Assembly (NCBI GenBank): GCA_965202915.1
Contig: OZ241847.1
Coordinates: 744,001-808,000, forward strand
Length of the DNA: 64,000 bases
Direction: 5' to 3'
Source: G965202915 sp965202915
Lineage (GTDB): Bacteria > Pseudomonadota > Gammaproteobacteria > Eutrophobiales > Eutrophobiaceae
Under the pieces are notes generated by a model. That model searched no databases and had not been told where the DNA came from. It worked only from the letters and a program-made list of their open reading frames with translations. Of the stretch, positions 32,512-41,921 are shown piece after piece. The translations under genes and the position numbers were made by a program. Each line of letters starts with the position of its first letter. The first letter of the stretch is position 1.

Positions 32512-33447
32512 TCATGTGACACCGATTCGATCGGCCCCTGCACGAGCACTGATATGAAAACGCCTATAGCTCCAGAAGTACTGTTCCGGACAGCGGCATA
32601 CCAAACGCTCAACCGCGGTGTTGATTGCGGCGGCAGCGACTACCGGATCGGCATCATAAATTTCCGGGGGCGGCTCGGAAAAGCATATCCGATAGCCCTG
32701 GCCGCGTGGCAAACGCTCGGCAAATGTGAATACAACCGGTGCCCGGCGGGCGAGTTTGACCAGCAAGGTCATGGTATAGGCGGGGTGGCCGAAAAACGGT
32801 GCGATCACCCCGTGGCCGGTAGATGGCACCTGGTCGGGCAGAATGCCGATATTGTTACCGTCAGAGAGTGCCCGCAATAGCTGCTTGATGCCGCGCCCAT
32901 TCGCCAGACACAGTTTAAGTCCGCCGGTTTCCCGGCCACCGCGGATGAAACGCTCGACGATCTCAAAAGGCGCCTGACGGTACAAGCAGTAAAGCGGATG
33001 GTCAAGCGAGACAAACAACCCGGCCATCTCCCAACAGCCCAAATGCGGCGTTGCATAGACTACCCCGCCGCGGGCCTCGGCCCGCCTGCGTATTGTCTCA
33101 CCCTCAACTTCGCGTACCAGGGAACGGATACCGGAGGTGTCGAGGTGCCATAAATAATCGACTTCAAAGGCCAGCTTACCAAATTCACGAAAACTACAAT
33201 GCATGATCTTGTTTCTATCGGCGGCGGGCACCTCCGGCAAACACAGTGCAAGGTTAGTGCGGGCAAATTGCCGCGATTTTAGTTTGAACAACGAGACCGC
33301 AGCGGCCAACACGGCACCGAGTCTCTGATTTACCGCCAGTGGGACGCGCTTTGACACCAATCGCAACAGCGACACCCCGAGTACGCTTAGGAGCCAGCGA
33401 CGCACGCGGTTGAAGTGCTTCGATTGACGCCCGACTTGATATTTCAA
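32512..33447 (-). CDS. Lipid A biosynthesis lauroyl/myristoyl acyltransferase (LpxL-type)
   Basis: 311 aa. An N-terminal membrane-associated stretch (WLLSVLGVSLLRLVSK) is followed by the acyltransferase core with the H-x4-E motif in ATPHLGCWEMAG. Next come LPDQVPSTGHGVIAPFFG and the C-terminal CPEQYFWSYRRFH typical of the LpxL/LpxM family. It adds a secondary acyl chain to lipid A on the inner membrane. It is transcribed with waaF. Which of LpxL, LpxM or LpxP it equals is not decidable here. Confidence 0.9.
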   Translation of the reverse strand: MKYQVGRQSKHFNRVRRWLLSVLGVSLLRLVSKRVPLAVNQRLGAVLAAAVSLFKLKSRQFARTNLALCLPEVPAADRNKIMHCSFREFGKLAFEVDYLWHLDTSGIRSLVREVEGETIRRRAEARGGVVYATPHLGCWEMAGLFVSLDHPLYCLYRQAPFEIVERFIRGGRETGGLKLCLANGRGIKQLLRALSDGNNIGILPDQVPSTGHGVIAPFFGHPAYTMTLLVKLARRAPVVFTFAERLPRGQGYRICFSEPPPEIYDADPVVAAAAINTAVERLVCRCPEQYFWSYRRFHISARAGADRIGVT

Positions 33448-33550
33448 TGCCTGCTGCCTCCGGCTATTGAGCGGCGGTACCCTATCATTGTCGCCGGCGT
33501 TTATTACCGCTATTCAGGCATGCTGCTACTATCCCACTCAATGGAGTAAG

Positions 33551-33624
33551 TGGAGGCTGAGGTCGGAATCGAACCGGCGTCCACGGCTTTGCAGGCCGCT
33601 GCATAACCACTCTGCCACTCAGCC
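33551..33624 (-). tRNA. tRNA-Cys (GCA)
   Basis: Folds as a full cloverleaf on the minus strand: acceptor GGCTGAG/CTCAGCC, anticodon loop CTGCAAA giving GCA, T-loop GGTTCGATTCC, encoded CCA, discriminator T as expected for Cys. Confidence 0.95.
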
Positions 33625-33754
33625 CGAGCGCATAAAGATAAATTGTATTTTGTCATAATACCAGCCAGACGGCCGATGAGTACTTCCATCTAAAACGGCA
33701 AAAATTTATAAATCGCAGGTAAATACCGGGCTGGTCAACCGAGCACGATAAACA

Positions 33755-33830
33755 TGGAGCGGGAAACGAGATTCGAACTCGCGACCCCAACCTTGGCAAG
33801 GTTGTGCTCTACCAACTGAGCTATTCCCGC
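33755..33830 (-). tRNA. tRNA-Gly (GCC)
   Basis: Minus strand, acceptor GCGGGAA/TTCCCGC, D-arm AGCTCAGTTGGTAGAGC, anticodon stem-loop CAACCTTGCCAAGGTTG giving GCC, T-arm GCGAGTTCGAATCTCG, encoded CCA. Confidence 0.95.
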
Positions 33831-33881
33831 AAATGAGAGTTATTGTAGCCTCAAGCACGCCTGTGTCAACCACGTCGGGAT

Positions 33882-34430
33882 TTATGCCTTTATGCCGGGC
33901 CAGGCCGCTATTAAGTATTGAACCATCGAGAATAAGGTCAATACGACCGCAATATACAGCAGAACAAGGCCAGCCTGATAGACCGGCAAGCCGAAAACAG
34001 TATCATGATATATCAGCAACCCCAACGCAACCATCTGGGCAACGGTTTTTATTTTGCCCAATATTGAAACCGCCACCTTTTTGCGGGCGCCAATTTCCGT
34101 CATCCATTCACGCAGTGCCGACACGACAATTTCACGACCAATGATCACCGCGGCCGGCAAGGCAAGATAAATTTCAGGGTTGCGCTGTACCAGCAGAACC
34201 AACGCAACTGCGACCATTAGTTTATCCGCCACCGGATCGAGAAATCTGCCAAACGCGGACGTTTGCGACAGTTTTCTTGCCAGATAACCGTCAAATACGT
34301 CGGTCATGGCGGCCACGGTAAAGACCAGACAGGCGGCGGTATAATTCCATCCGACGGGCAAATAAAAAAGCAGTATAAATACCGGGATCAATATGATCCT
34401 GAGCAAAGTCAACCTATTGGGTATATTCAT
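33882..34430 (-). CDS. pgsA: CDP-diacylglycerol-glycerol-3-phosphate 3-phosphatidyltransferase
   Basis: 182 aa membrane enzyme making phosphatidylglycerol-phosphate. It starts MNIPNRLTLLRIILIPVFIL and has the CDP-alcohol phosphotransferase signature DVFDGYLARKLSQ...GRFLDPVADK with all its Asp and Gly residues. Several membrane segments. It overlaps uvrC by 4 bp, the usual uvrC-pgsA arrangement, and is followed by tRNA-Gly and tRNA-Cys on the same strand. Confidence 0.95.
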   Translation of the reverse strand: MNIPNRLTLLRIILIPVFILLFYLPVGWNYTAACLVFTVAAMTDVFDGYLARKLSQTSAFGRFLDPVADKLMVAVALVLLVQRNPEIYLALPAAVIIGREIVVSALREWMTEIGARKKVAVSILGKIKTVAQMVALGLLIYHDTVFGLPVYQAGLVLLYIAVVLTLFSMVQYLIAAWPGIKA

Positions 34431-36256
34431 CGCGTGTTATGGAGGTGATCATAGATTCTCTGCGCCAGGTGTTTGCTGATTCCCGATACCGCGGACAGGT
34501 CATCAACGCCGGCCCTGGTGACTCCCTGGGATCCGCCAAAATGCTGAATCAGACTCTGCCGGCGTTTGTTGCCTATTCCTTCAATACCCTGGAGTATTGA
34601 CTGCTTGCTCTTGGCCGCTCGTTTGCGCCGGTGTGCGGTAATGGCAAATCGATGGGCCTCATCACGTATATGTTGCAGCAGGTGTAATGCCGGTGAATCG
34701 TGCGCAAATTTCAAGCTGCGCCGGGTATGGGCAAGGATCAGGGATTCCATTCCGGGTTTGCGGGTGGGTCCTTTGGCGATACCGATGACCAAGATGCCGT
34801 GTTGTTGAATCTCTTCCAGTTCTTCCGTAACGACGCCGATCTGGCCCTTGCCACCATCTATCAATATTAAATCCGGCAATTTTGCCACTTCGCGCACGAG
34901 ACGGGTATAGCGTCTTCTCACCGCCTGGCGCATCGCGGCATAGTCATCACCGGGAGTTACATTATCGATATTGAATTTCCGATAGTCTTTATTCACCGGG
35001 CCATCTACATTGAATACCACGCATGACGCGACCGTTGCTTGTCCCTGGGTATGACTGATGTCGAAACATTCAATGCGCTCTATTTCTTTATCCAGTCCCA
35101 GTTTGGATTGCAGTGCCCGCAGGCGCTTGTGATAATTGGTTTTTTGTGCGAGCCGCTGTTTAAGACTGAGCGCCGCATTTTGCATGGCCATATTTAACCA
35201 TCTGGCGCGATCACCTTTGACCTTGTATTTTATCTTTAATGGGCGGGCCGACCTAAGCGATAGGGTTGCTTCGAGCAAGGCATGATCATCCGGCTTGGCA
35301 CTGACCAGTATTTCCCTGGGGATCTGACGTTCTATATGCTCTTGCAGGTAGGTTTGGGAAAGAAATGCCGATAACACCTCTGCATGGCTGCTGTCTTTAC
35401 CGTGCCGCGGGAAATAGGTTTTACTGCCTAAATTTAACCCGCCGCGTATATAAAAAACCTCCACACAGGCCTGATTTTTTTCTATGGCACAGGCAATGGT
35501 ATCGATATCGCCGGCCAGGTTGGTGATATACTGTTTTTCCTGCACTTTGCGCAAATTGCGTATTTGATCACGGTATTTTGCCGCATTTTCATAATCCAGC
35601 TTGTCCGCGGCGCGCCGCATCGGCTCGGCCAGGGCTTTAATGACCCGTTCATTTTTCCCTTCAAGAAACATCACCGCGTGTTCCATGTCTCGCCGATAAG
35701 TTTGCCCGTCAATATAGCCCACACAGGGCGCGGTACAGTGCTTGATCTGATATTGCAGACAGGGACGGGAACGATTGGAAAATACGGTATCTTTGCATGA
35801 TCGAATTAGAAATAATTTTTGTAACAAGTTCAATGTGCGTTTGACTGCACCGGCGCTGGGAAATGGGCCAAAGTATCTGCCTTTATCCCGTCTGGCGCCG
35901 CGATGATAGCTCAATCCCGGAAATGGGTGTTGTGACGACAAATAAATATAGGGATAACTTTTGTCATCCCTGAACAGTATATTATACCGCGGCCTGGCAT
36001 TTTTAATCAGGTTATTTTCAAGAATCAAGGCCTCATTTTCGGTATGGGTGACCGTTATATCGATATTCGCGACGTGCGCAATCATTGCTCTGGTCTTCGG
36101 AGAATGCGATTGACCTTGATTGAAATAACTGCGCACTCTTTTTTTTAAGTCTCCGGCCTTGCCAACGTATATGACGTTGTCATGTTTATCCATCATGCGA
36201 TAAATACCGGGATGGTGCGTCAATGATTGCAAAAATGCTTTGGAATCGAATGGCAT
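34427..36256 (-). CDS. uvrC: Excinuclease ABC subunit C
   Basis: 609 aa. The N-terminal GIY-YIG nuclease (HHPGIYRMMDKHDNVIYVGK) makes the 3' incision. A UVR domain (ADKLDYENAAKYRDQI) contacts UvrB. The RNase H-like 5' nuclease has ECFDISHTQG and LPDLILIDGGKGQ. The C-terminal tandem helix-hairpin-helix is LQGIEGIGNKRRQSLIQHFGG onwards. Full length. Acts in nucleotide excision repair. Confidence 0.97.
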   Translation of the reverse strand: MPFDSKAFLQSLTHHPGIYRMMDKHDNVIYVGKAGDLKKRVRSYFNQGQSHSPKTRAMIAHVANIDITVTHTENEALILENNLIKNARPRYNILFRDDKSYPYIYLSSQHPFPGLSYHRGARRDKGRYFGPFPSAGAVKRTLNLLQKLFLIRSCKDTVFSNRSRPCLQYQIKHCTAPCVGYIDGQTYRRDMEHAVMFLEGKNERVIKALAEPMRRAADKLDYENAAKYRDQIRNLRKVQEKQYITNLAGDIDTIACAIEKNQACVEVFYIRGGLNLGSKTYFPRHGKDSSHAEVLSAFLSQTYLQEHIERQIPREILVSAKPDDHALLEATLSLRSARPLKIKYKVKGDRARWLNMAMQNAALSLKQRLAQKTNYHKRLRALQSKLGLDKEIERIECFDISHTQGQATVASCVVFNVDGPVNKDYRKFNIDNVTPGDDYAAMRQAVRRRYTRLVREVAKLPDLILIDGGKGQIGVVTEELEEIQQHGILVIGIAKGPTRKPGMESLILAHTRRSLKFAHDSPALHLLQHIRDEAHRFAITAHRRKRAAKSKQSILQGIEGIGNKRRQSLIQHFGGSQGVTRAGVDDLSAVSGISKHLAQRIYDHLHNTR

Positions 36257-36368
36257 GCGCTAATTTATCCTGAATATTTTGCGTATTTTTCCAAAATTCC
36301 CGCAACTATGAATAACTTCGGGCGATAGCCATGCACCAAGCCATATCGTGTTCCGCCATGCCGGCATC

Positions 36369-37472
36369 TTACCAATCCAGATGTGTGGGCGCCGCCACGT
36401 TGTTTTTTGCATGCCGATATTCGGAACTTGCCTGATAGACTCGTTTTCTTATGCGATTTAATTGGCCGATTGGGCGGTGTTCCGCAAGGCTGTTCCAGGG
36501 GGAAAAAGAAAGGCTTTCACAAAACGTCTGTTGCCAAACGGTATCAAATTCCTGCATTGGGATGGTAATGGCCGCCAATTTGATGAAGGGTGAATCAGAC
36601 GTTTTCCATTCTATGCTGGGATCTTCGACCGGCATGTATTTTTCCGGGTCCTGTAGCTGTACCATGAAATCGAAACACGCGTTCGCCGTTTGCAATGCCC
36701 GCGCCATTCTCTTGCGTAGAAAGTCGGGATCATCTCGGTCGGTATCGATATGGTCCGCGGGCACACCGCAGGATTGGGCACTGAATTTGATATTATGCCG
36801 CCCAAGTTTATAGGCGGTATTGCTGAAATATTGATTCCATAGCGGACTCGCGGGCGGGGATTTTAAGGTCGCCAACCCTTGCCTGAGTTCCCTCAACTTC
36901 CACTTGAACGGGTTGATATCGGAGACAAAATATAAAATTTTATTATCACTCTCCACAAATTGATTATAGTCTTCTATGTTTTCAACAAAGAATACCGGGC
37001 TATCATGCATTAAGAAATCCTGCGTGGCGGGGCCCGCTTCTGCGTTGATTGGAACATCATCGGCGATATTGATCAATTTTACCGCCATGCCGTGCGCGTC
37101 TTTATTGGCGTCATGGCTGCCCTTCATGCTCGATGCGCCATTGGAAAAACGTATCCAGGCCTTATAACGTTTTCCCGGCATACTAAATACACCATGTTGT
37201 AAATCCGGTTGAACGTCCCGGCGAATATCGAAATAGGCCTTAACACAGGCGTGTCCTTTTGCATGGGCGCCGCGAGCGGCATAGTCGGTTTTATTTTGCT
37301 CGATAACCGCAATAAAATTTTTTATCGAACGCTCGGTCTGCTCAGGTTCATCCTGTCTAAATGTTTCCCCGGTGGTCACCGGCGCATTACTGGAAAAATG
37401 ATAATAAAGAAACAGGACAAGAAAAATTGCAATGAGACAAATTGTCTTCAGAAAACCCTTAATGGAAGGCAT
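36369..37472 (-). CDS. Membrane-anchored catalase-family protein
   Basis: 367 aa. One N-terminal membrane anchor (FLKTICLIAIFLVLFLYYHF) places the domain in the periplasm. Catalase-fold features are RGAHAKGHACVKAYF with the distal His, AWIRFSNGASSMKGS, DAHGMAVKLINI and, near the end, RIRKRVYQASSEYRHA with the proximal R-x3-Y haem ligand. It belongs to the small catalase-related (SrpA-like) peroxidase group. It is 17 bp downstream of the di-haem cytochrome gene on the same strand and the two probably work together. Confidence 0.85.
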   Translation of the reverse strand: MPSIKGFLKTICLIAIFLVLFLYYHFSSNAPVTTGETFRQDEPEQTERSIKNFIAVIEQNKTDYAARGAHAKGHACVKAYFDIRRDVQPDLQHGVFSMPGKRYKAWIRFSNGASSMKGSHDANKDAHGMAVKLINIADDVPINAEAGPATQDFLMHDSPVFFVENIEDYNQFVESDNKILYFVSDINPFKWKLRELRQGLATLKSPPASPLWNQYFSNTAYKLGRHNIKFSAQSCGVPADHIDTDRDDPDFLRKRMARALQTANACFDFMVQLQDPEKYMPVEDPSIEWKTSDSPFIKLAAITIPMQEFDTVWQQTFCESLSFSPWNSLAEHRPIGQLNRIRKRVYQASSEYRHAKNNVAAPTHLDW

Positions 37473-37489
37473 TGTTCTTGACTAAACAA

Positions 37490-39199
37490 TTACAGCGTCT
37501 TCATATATTCCACCAGTGCCCAGCGACCCTGTTCCGATAACACCGGTAAACCATCGTTGCCGATGCCATATTCATGCCCGACATTGCTGTTGCCCTTTAA
37601 CGTCGTATCAAAATAAAATGATCCGGGCCGTTGTTCGTCAACGTAGCCGACTTTGACCGGATCAAATTCCCAGGAACCGATATAGAATGAGGTCGAGCGT
37701 TGCTCCGCGGGCAATAACAGTTCATATAAGTTCGGCACTGAGCCATTATGCAAATAAGGACCTCCGGTCCAGATCCCATTCAGCGGCCTGGCTTTATATG
37801 CAAGCAGAGCTCGTTCCGACACTTCCTGCCCCGTTGCAATGATTTCACCATTAACATATTTAGGCGGATGAATTTCTCCCGGATGCCCCATTTTTTTTGC
37901 ATCACGTATGGCCAGCAGGCTTTGCAAGGGATTATTCTTCAATACCCCTCCCATAATATTGTTCACAATGTACAGTGCCGGTGCTTCCCGTCCGAGAATA
38001 TCTCCAACCGAATAGAATCTGGGACGGCCTTGAAAAATGCCAGTCTTGCCTTGCCTGAAAATAGCATTACGTGCCATCCCCGGATCGGTTTTAATTTCAT
38101 CGAGTGTGCTCATGCGCACCTTTATTTTTCTGTTTGGGTCGGCTCGATCTATGTCCTGATGACAGGATCGGCAATAGCGTTCATACAATGTGCGCCCCTG
38201 GGCAACGAGTTCGGTATCGATTTTCGGGAAAAAATCCGGCCATAACGGCGATTGTAGCGCGGCTATTTGCGTTTCCAGTGCCCGCAAGTTGCCGGCGTTA
38301 ATGGATGATGGATATCCGCCGTCAAAAAACCACAGTTTTTTAGTGGGAGTAGGATCGACTAGGCCAAATACCCCTATCACCTCGCCAACATTGCGCGCCA
38401 GTGCGCCTATATTCGAATTTGACTGCGAGCCATCCCATTCCACGTAATCATGTTGCGGTGTATCCCATAGGTGGGGATAACTGGTGGGCGCATCGGGCGG
38501 ATTAAAATTATCCGGCACTCCGCTGAGTGCCAGCCCTTTATTCAGAATCGCACCAAATGCATCCAACCTGGAATAGCCATAGGCGACTTCAGTATAATTG
38601 CGGCGATTATATTCCTTGATTAGCCGATACTGAGCGGTGAACCGCTTATGCAACGTATCCCCCGCGTTGGTGGCCTTGTTTTCTCCTAAAATACGCCGGG
38701 CAAAACGGATATATTTGTTGCGTGAGTCAAGCGTGGCCTGCATGGATTGTTCTATCGCATTGAGAAACGCGGGTAAATCCATCATGCTTTGACCGCCATC
38801 AATGTGAATAAAGATATTATTATATTTTATTTGCTGGGTGTGGCAGGCGGCACAGGTGAGCCCCAGGTGATTCTTGGTCTTTACAAAGCCCACGGGTAAC
38901 GCGTCCGGATTGAATTTGCCCTTCCTGCCCGGCAGAAAACCAAAACCCAGCATATTGAGCGGCGTATGCAATAGTTGTTCATTATCAGCTTGCTCAAGAG
39001 CGATAAAAATATCGTATGCCATCAACCGTGACCCTTGATCCGCGTGGTAAAACCATTGCCGTTGCCTGGCGTCCCAATTTTGCTCAAGAAATACGATTGC
39101 CTCCGGGTTTAAGGCCGCAGGGTCTCGTACTTCAGACGCGACTACCAAACCGGAAAATTTTGGCATCAGTAACAGTAATATCAAATATCCAATACGCAT
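37490..39199 (-). CDS. Di-haem c-type cytochrome, RoxA/cytochrome c peroxidase-like
   Basis: 569 aa with a signal peptide (MRIGYLILLLLMPKFSGLVVA). Two CXXCH haem sites are at CAACH (about residue 106) and CRSCH (about 345). The segments HIDGGQSMMDLPAFLNAI, SGVPDNFNPPDAPTSYPHLWDT and DYVEWDGSQSNSNIGALARN recall RoxA-like di-haem oxygenases and MauG/peroxidase relatives. The C-terminus has NGIWTGGPYLHNGSVPNLYE, also typical. Periplasmic redox enzyme; substrate unknown. Part of a minus-strand run lipase, cytochrome, catalase-like. Confidence 0.8.
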   Translation of the reverse strand: MRIGYLILLLLMPKFSGLVVASEVRDPAALNPEAIVFLEQNWDARQRQWFYHADQGSRLMAYDIFIALEQADNEQLLHTPLNMLGFGFLPGRKGKFNPDALPVGFVKTKNHLGLTCAACHTQQIKYNNIFIHIDGGQSMMDLPAFLNAIEQSMQATLDSRNKYIRFARRILGENKATNAGDTLHKRFTAQYRLIKEYNRRNYTEVAYGYSRLDAFGAILNKGLALSGVPDNFNPPDAPTSYPHLWDTPQHDYVEWDGSQSNSNIGALARNVGEVIGVFGLVDPTPTKKLWFFDGGYPSSINAGNLRALETQIAALQSPLWPDFFPKIDTELVAQGRTLYERYCRSCHQDIDRADPNRKIKVRMSTLDEIKTDPGMARNAIFRQGKTGIFQGRPRFYSVGDILGREAPALYIVNNIMGGVLKNNPLQSLLAIRDAKKMGHPGEIHPPKYVNGEIIATGQEVSERALLAYKARPLNGIWTGGPYLHNGSVPNLYELLLPAEQRSTSFYIGSWEFDPVKVGYVDEQRPGSFYFDTTLKGNSNVGHEYGIGNDGLPVLSEQGRWALVEYMKTL

Positions 39200-39240
39200 A
39201 TTTAACCAAGGCTTATATCAGCGGTGCCTTATTATTGCAA

Positions 39241-40653
39241 TTAATCCCTGATAAGCAGGGCATTCAATAAATTATCCTGAAAATGAATATTACCGGTCAG
39301 ACTGTTATGTTTTTCACACAATAAAATAATATGGTCCAACGGAAAAAATGAGTATTTATGTCTGGGCACGGACGGGTCCAAAACATTGCGACCCATCAGT
39401 GACGCCTTGGTGACCGAACCGTCGCCCGGTTCCATCAATAAAACCTCATAGTTAACCTCTTCAACAGCTTGCACAATTTGGTCTGGATGCATGCGAATCA
39501 ATGACTCTCCCTCCACTTCTTCGACAATGATCCGCGCCGGCGTTAAGTGACAATCTCCGCCAAAAACGATCAATAATGGATGCTTTTCAGGCAATGGCAC
39601 AGTCAGTGACCAGACAAAACGCCTTGCCCTTTCAAGGGTTTTAGCAAAAAAACGCTCCAGAACGTCCAGACGTTGCCGAGCTTCCTCGGCGGTTTCGAAT
39701 TGCTTACTGATACGCTGTCTGACTTCTGGATCAAAAATTACCCATTGAAACCGGCGCCAGGTTTCAACGTCAAACAAATCTCTATCAAGCTCTTTACCAC
39801 TTGCAGATACAATCCAGTTATTCAACGGATGCGGCAACAGTTGATAAAGACTGGGCATGGTGATCAGGGTTTCCGGTGGGATTCGCTTTAACCCCAGCTT
39901 GATGCCGCCAATAAACGCATTCAGCATTTGCACCGAACCCAGGTTTGGCGTACCCAATAATATGATCCGACGGACTCGGTCACCACCGTACATATTGACC
40001 GGAAATTCATTATCGTCAGTCACGTCAACGCCGCCATAGCGCACATAGTAGCGAGCAATGAGTCCGCCCATGCTGTGGGCGACAATATCAACTTTTAGAT
40101 CAGGATCGCCGTAATCTACACGTATTTGGTCGACCATCTCGGCAAGTTTGCGAGCACTAAGCACGTTGTCCTGCCGCCAATCATAGATAAAGGTATATAG
40201 ATGTTTCTCAGTTGGATCCACCTTTTGACCAACCTGTGCATGAGTATAGCCGCCATATTCGATCAATGTTCTAATAATATTGCCATAAAAATCCTTGCCT
40301 ATGATCTCACCGGCCAGGTCATAAGCGGTATAAACATCTGGCCGAACCGTTAATGTTTGCGGGTCAATGTCGAGCGATAAATGTGTGAAGTCATCCAATA
40401 ACAATTTCCAAGGTGAACTGAACCACCCTTCCACGTCCGTCTCTTTATGCTTTAATTTGCTCCCCAGCACCCCATGTATGAAGATGACCGGCGACTGATC
40501 CACCACCATCCTGCTTTCGAAAAACAGGCGTTTTAAATCAGGTTTTGGCTGGACACTGCAGGCAACCAGGCAAACAGAAGCTACCGGCAAGAGTATCCAT
40601 GATATAAAGATGGAATGCCTGCAACCGATCTTTTGTAACAATCTAAATTTCAT
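39241..40653 (-). CDS. Lipoprotein alpha/beta-hydrolase of the LCAT type
   Basis: 470 aa from the Met at 40653. A lipoprotein signal ends SVCLVAC. The oxyanion region reads VIFIHGVLGSKLK and the nucleophile elbow VDIVAHSMGGLIARYYV (Ser in AHSMGG). PNLGSVQMLNAF and GDGSVTKASLMG are characteristic of the lecithin:cholesterol acyltransferase-like family, with a candidate Asp there and His in FPLDHIILLCEKH. Probably a cell-envelope phospholipase or acyltransferase. First gene of the lipase-cytochrome-catalase run. Confidence 0.8.
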   Translation of the reverse strand: MKFRLLQKIGCRHSIFISWILLPVASVCLVACSVQPKPDLKRLFFESRMVVDQSPVIFIHGVLGSKLKHKETDVEGWFSSPWKLLLDDFTHLSLDIDPQTLTVRPDVYTAYDLAGEIIGKDFYGNIIRTLIEYGGYTHAQVGQKVDPTEKHLYTFIYDWRQDNVLSARKLAEMVDQIRVDYGDPDLKVDIVAHSMGGLIARYYVRYGGVDVTDDNEFPVNMYGGDRVRRIILLGTPNLGSVQMLNAFIGGIKLGLKRIPPETLITMPSLYQLLPHPLNNWIVSASGKELDRDLFDVETWRRFQWVIFDPEVRQRISKQFETAEEARQRLDVLERFFAKTLERARRFVWSLTVPLPEKHPLLIVFGGDCHLTPARIIVEEVEGESLIRMHPDQIVQAVEEVNYEVLLMEPGDGSVTKASLMGRNVLDPSVPRHKYSFFPLDHIILLCEKHNSLTGNIHFQDNLLNALLIRD

Positions 40654-40730
40654 AGCGTTTCCGCATGGCAATAAATAGATTAGACATCGATATTATTATG
40701 AAATTCTCTCATTAAAAGGTAACAATGGAC

Positions 40731-40823
40731 TGGCGGAGAGGGTGGGATTTGAACCCACGAATCCTTGATATAAGGATTGCCGGTTTTCAAGACCGGTGCA
40801 TTCAACCACTCTGCCACCCCTCC
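40731..40823 (-). tRNA. tRNA-Ser (TGA)
   Basis: 93 nt on the minus strand with a long variable arm (AATCCTTATATCAAGGATT). Acceptor GGAGGGG pairs CCTCTCC, anticodon loop CTTGAAA gives TGA, T-arm GTGGGTTCAAATCCCAC, encoded CCA. It stands at the left border of the 41-46 kb accessory patch. Confidence 0.95.
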
Positions 40824-41011
40824 AAATACGTTCCTTGCCTGTCTCCATACCCCCATATTGTCACGCGCACCGAGCGCATTTGCAAGACCCATTGTCCGGA
40901 TTGCCCGCCGGCAAAACCCGCAACCCGGCTTCACAAGGCGCCGCTTAGGCTATACTCCCCAGTATTTTCTAATCCATAAATGAGTCTAAAGCGGAGGCTG
41001 TTCAGAGTCTA

Positions 41012-41770
41012 TCTCAAGCCCTCTTTATCTCCCGTTCATGGATTGATTTGAACAGTTTCCGACGAGCCTGTTGCAGCTTGTCAGCGGCTTCATTATCGCT
41101 TTGCTGGTAGGCGATGGCCTCCAGTATTTCAAAGGTCATCCCAGGTTTCAAATACGGGTCTGCTTCAGGTAACGATTTGAGCTTTTCTACGGGGTCATCA
41201 GTGAGTCGTAAGGATAACGCTTGCGCTGTTTGCCCTTGTTATCAGTGATGATATCAGGGAATAAGCAGGGGCGGTGGTAGTTGATGTAGGGGTTGAGGTG
41301 CCGCCGATTGAAGTCGTTGATCAGCGATGCCCAGTGCTGTGGAATAGGGTCATAACCGAGGATATTGCGCACCACATGTCCATTCTTGCTCTCTACCAAG
41401 GCGTTATCGTTGGTCTGCCTGAGCCGGGACTTGGTGAACTCGATCCGTAGCTTCTTCAATGGCTCAACCACCCGTTTGTTGATGTATTCCCAGCCATTGT
41501 CGGAGTGAAACCCTCGGATGAATAAGGGAAAATCCTCCAGCAGTTGTTTCAGTGCCGGGATGAGGTAACGCTCGCTGATTTTCTTCACACTCAGGACCAT
41601 TTCTATCTGGGTCACCTCGTCCACCGCATTGATGGGGTAAACCCCTTTCTGCCTGTCCCAATCGCCCTGATGAACCGTATCGATGCTGTATCCATTGCCA
41701 GCTGACTGTCTTTATCGCTGGCGACCTCAAAAGCTACCCGCCGGATACCCTCAAAGAAGGCAAGTCAATG
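41012..41770 (-). pseudogene. Decayed integrase-core transposase
   Basis: The conserved part (GVYPINAVDEVTQIEMVLS, then IRGFHSDNGWEYIN with catalytic Asp, DNALVESKNGHVVRN with the Glu, LNPYINYHRPCLFPD) is that of an integrase-core (rve) transposase. Frameshifts break it at both ends. At 41185 TAC-GAA has become TAG-AA by loss of one base, and the lost C-terminus (KLKSLPEADPYLKPGMTFE) can still be read in another frame down to 41012. The N-terminal half is garbled at 41630-41770. Confidence 0.75.
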
Positions 41771-41921
41771 GGTCCATGGTGGTTAAGTCTTTGGCATTTG
41801 ATGGTTTTCATCCTCCCATCATGAACGGGACTCACGGGCTATATCAGACTCATTTCATATTGGAAAAGACTATCATTCTCCCAAATGGTGACTTTACAGT
41901 ATGATGGTATTCCTTAAGCCC

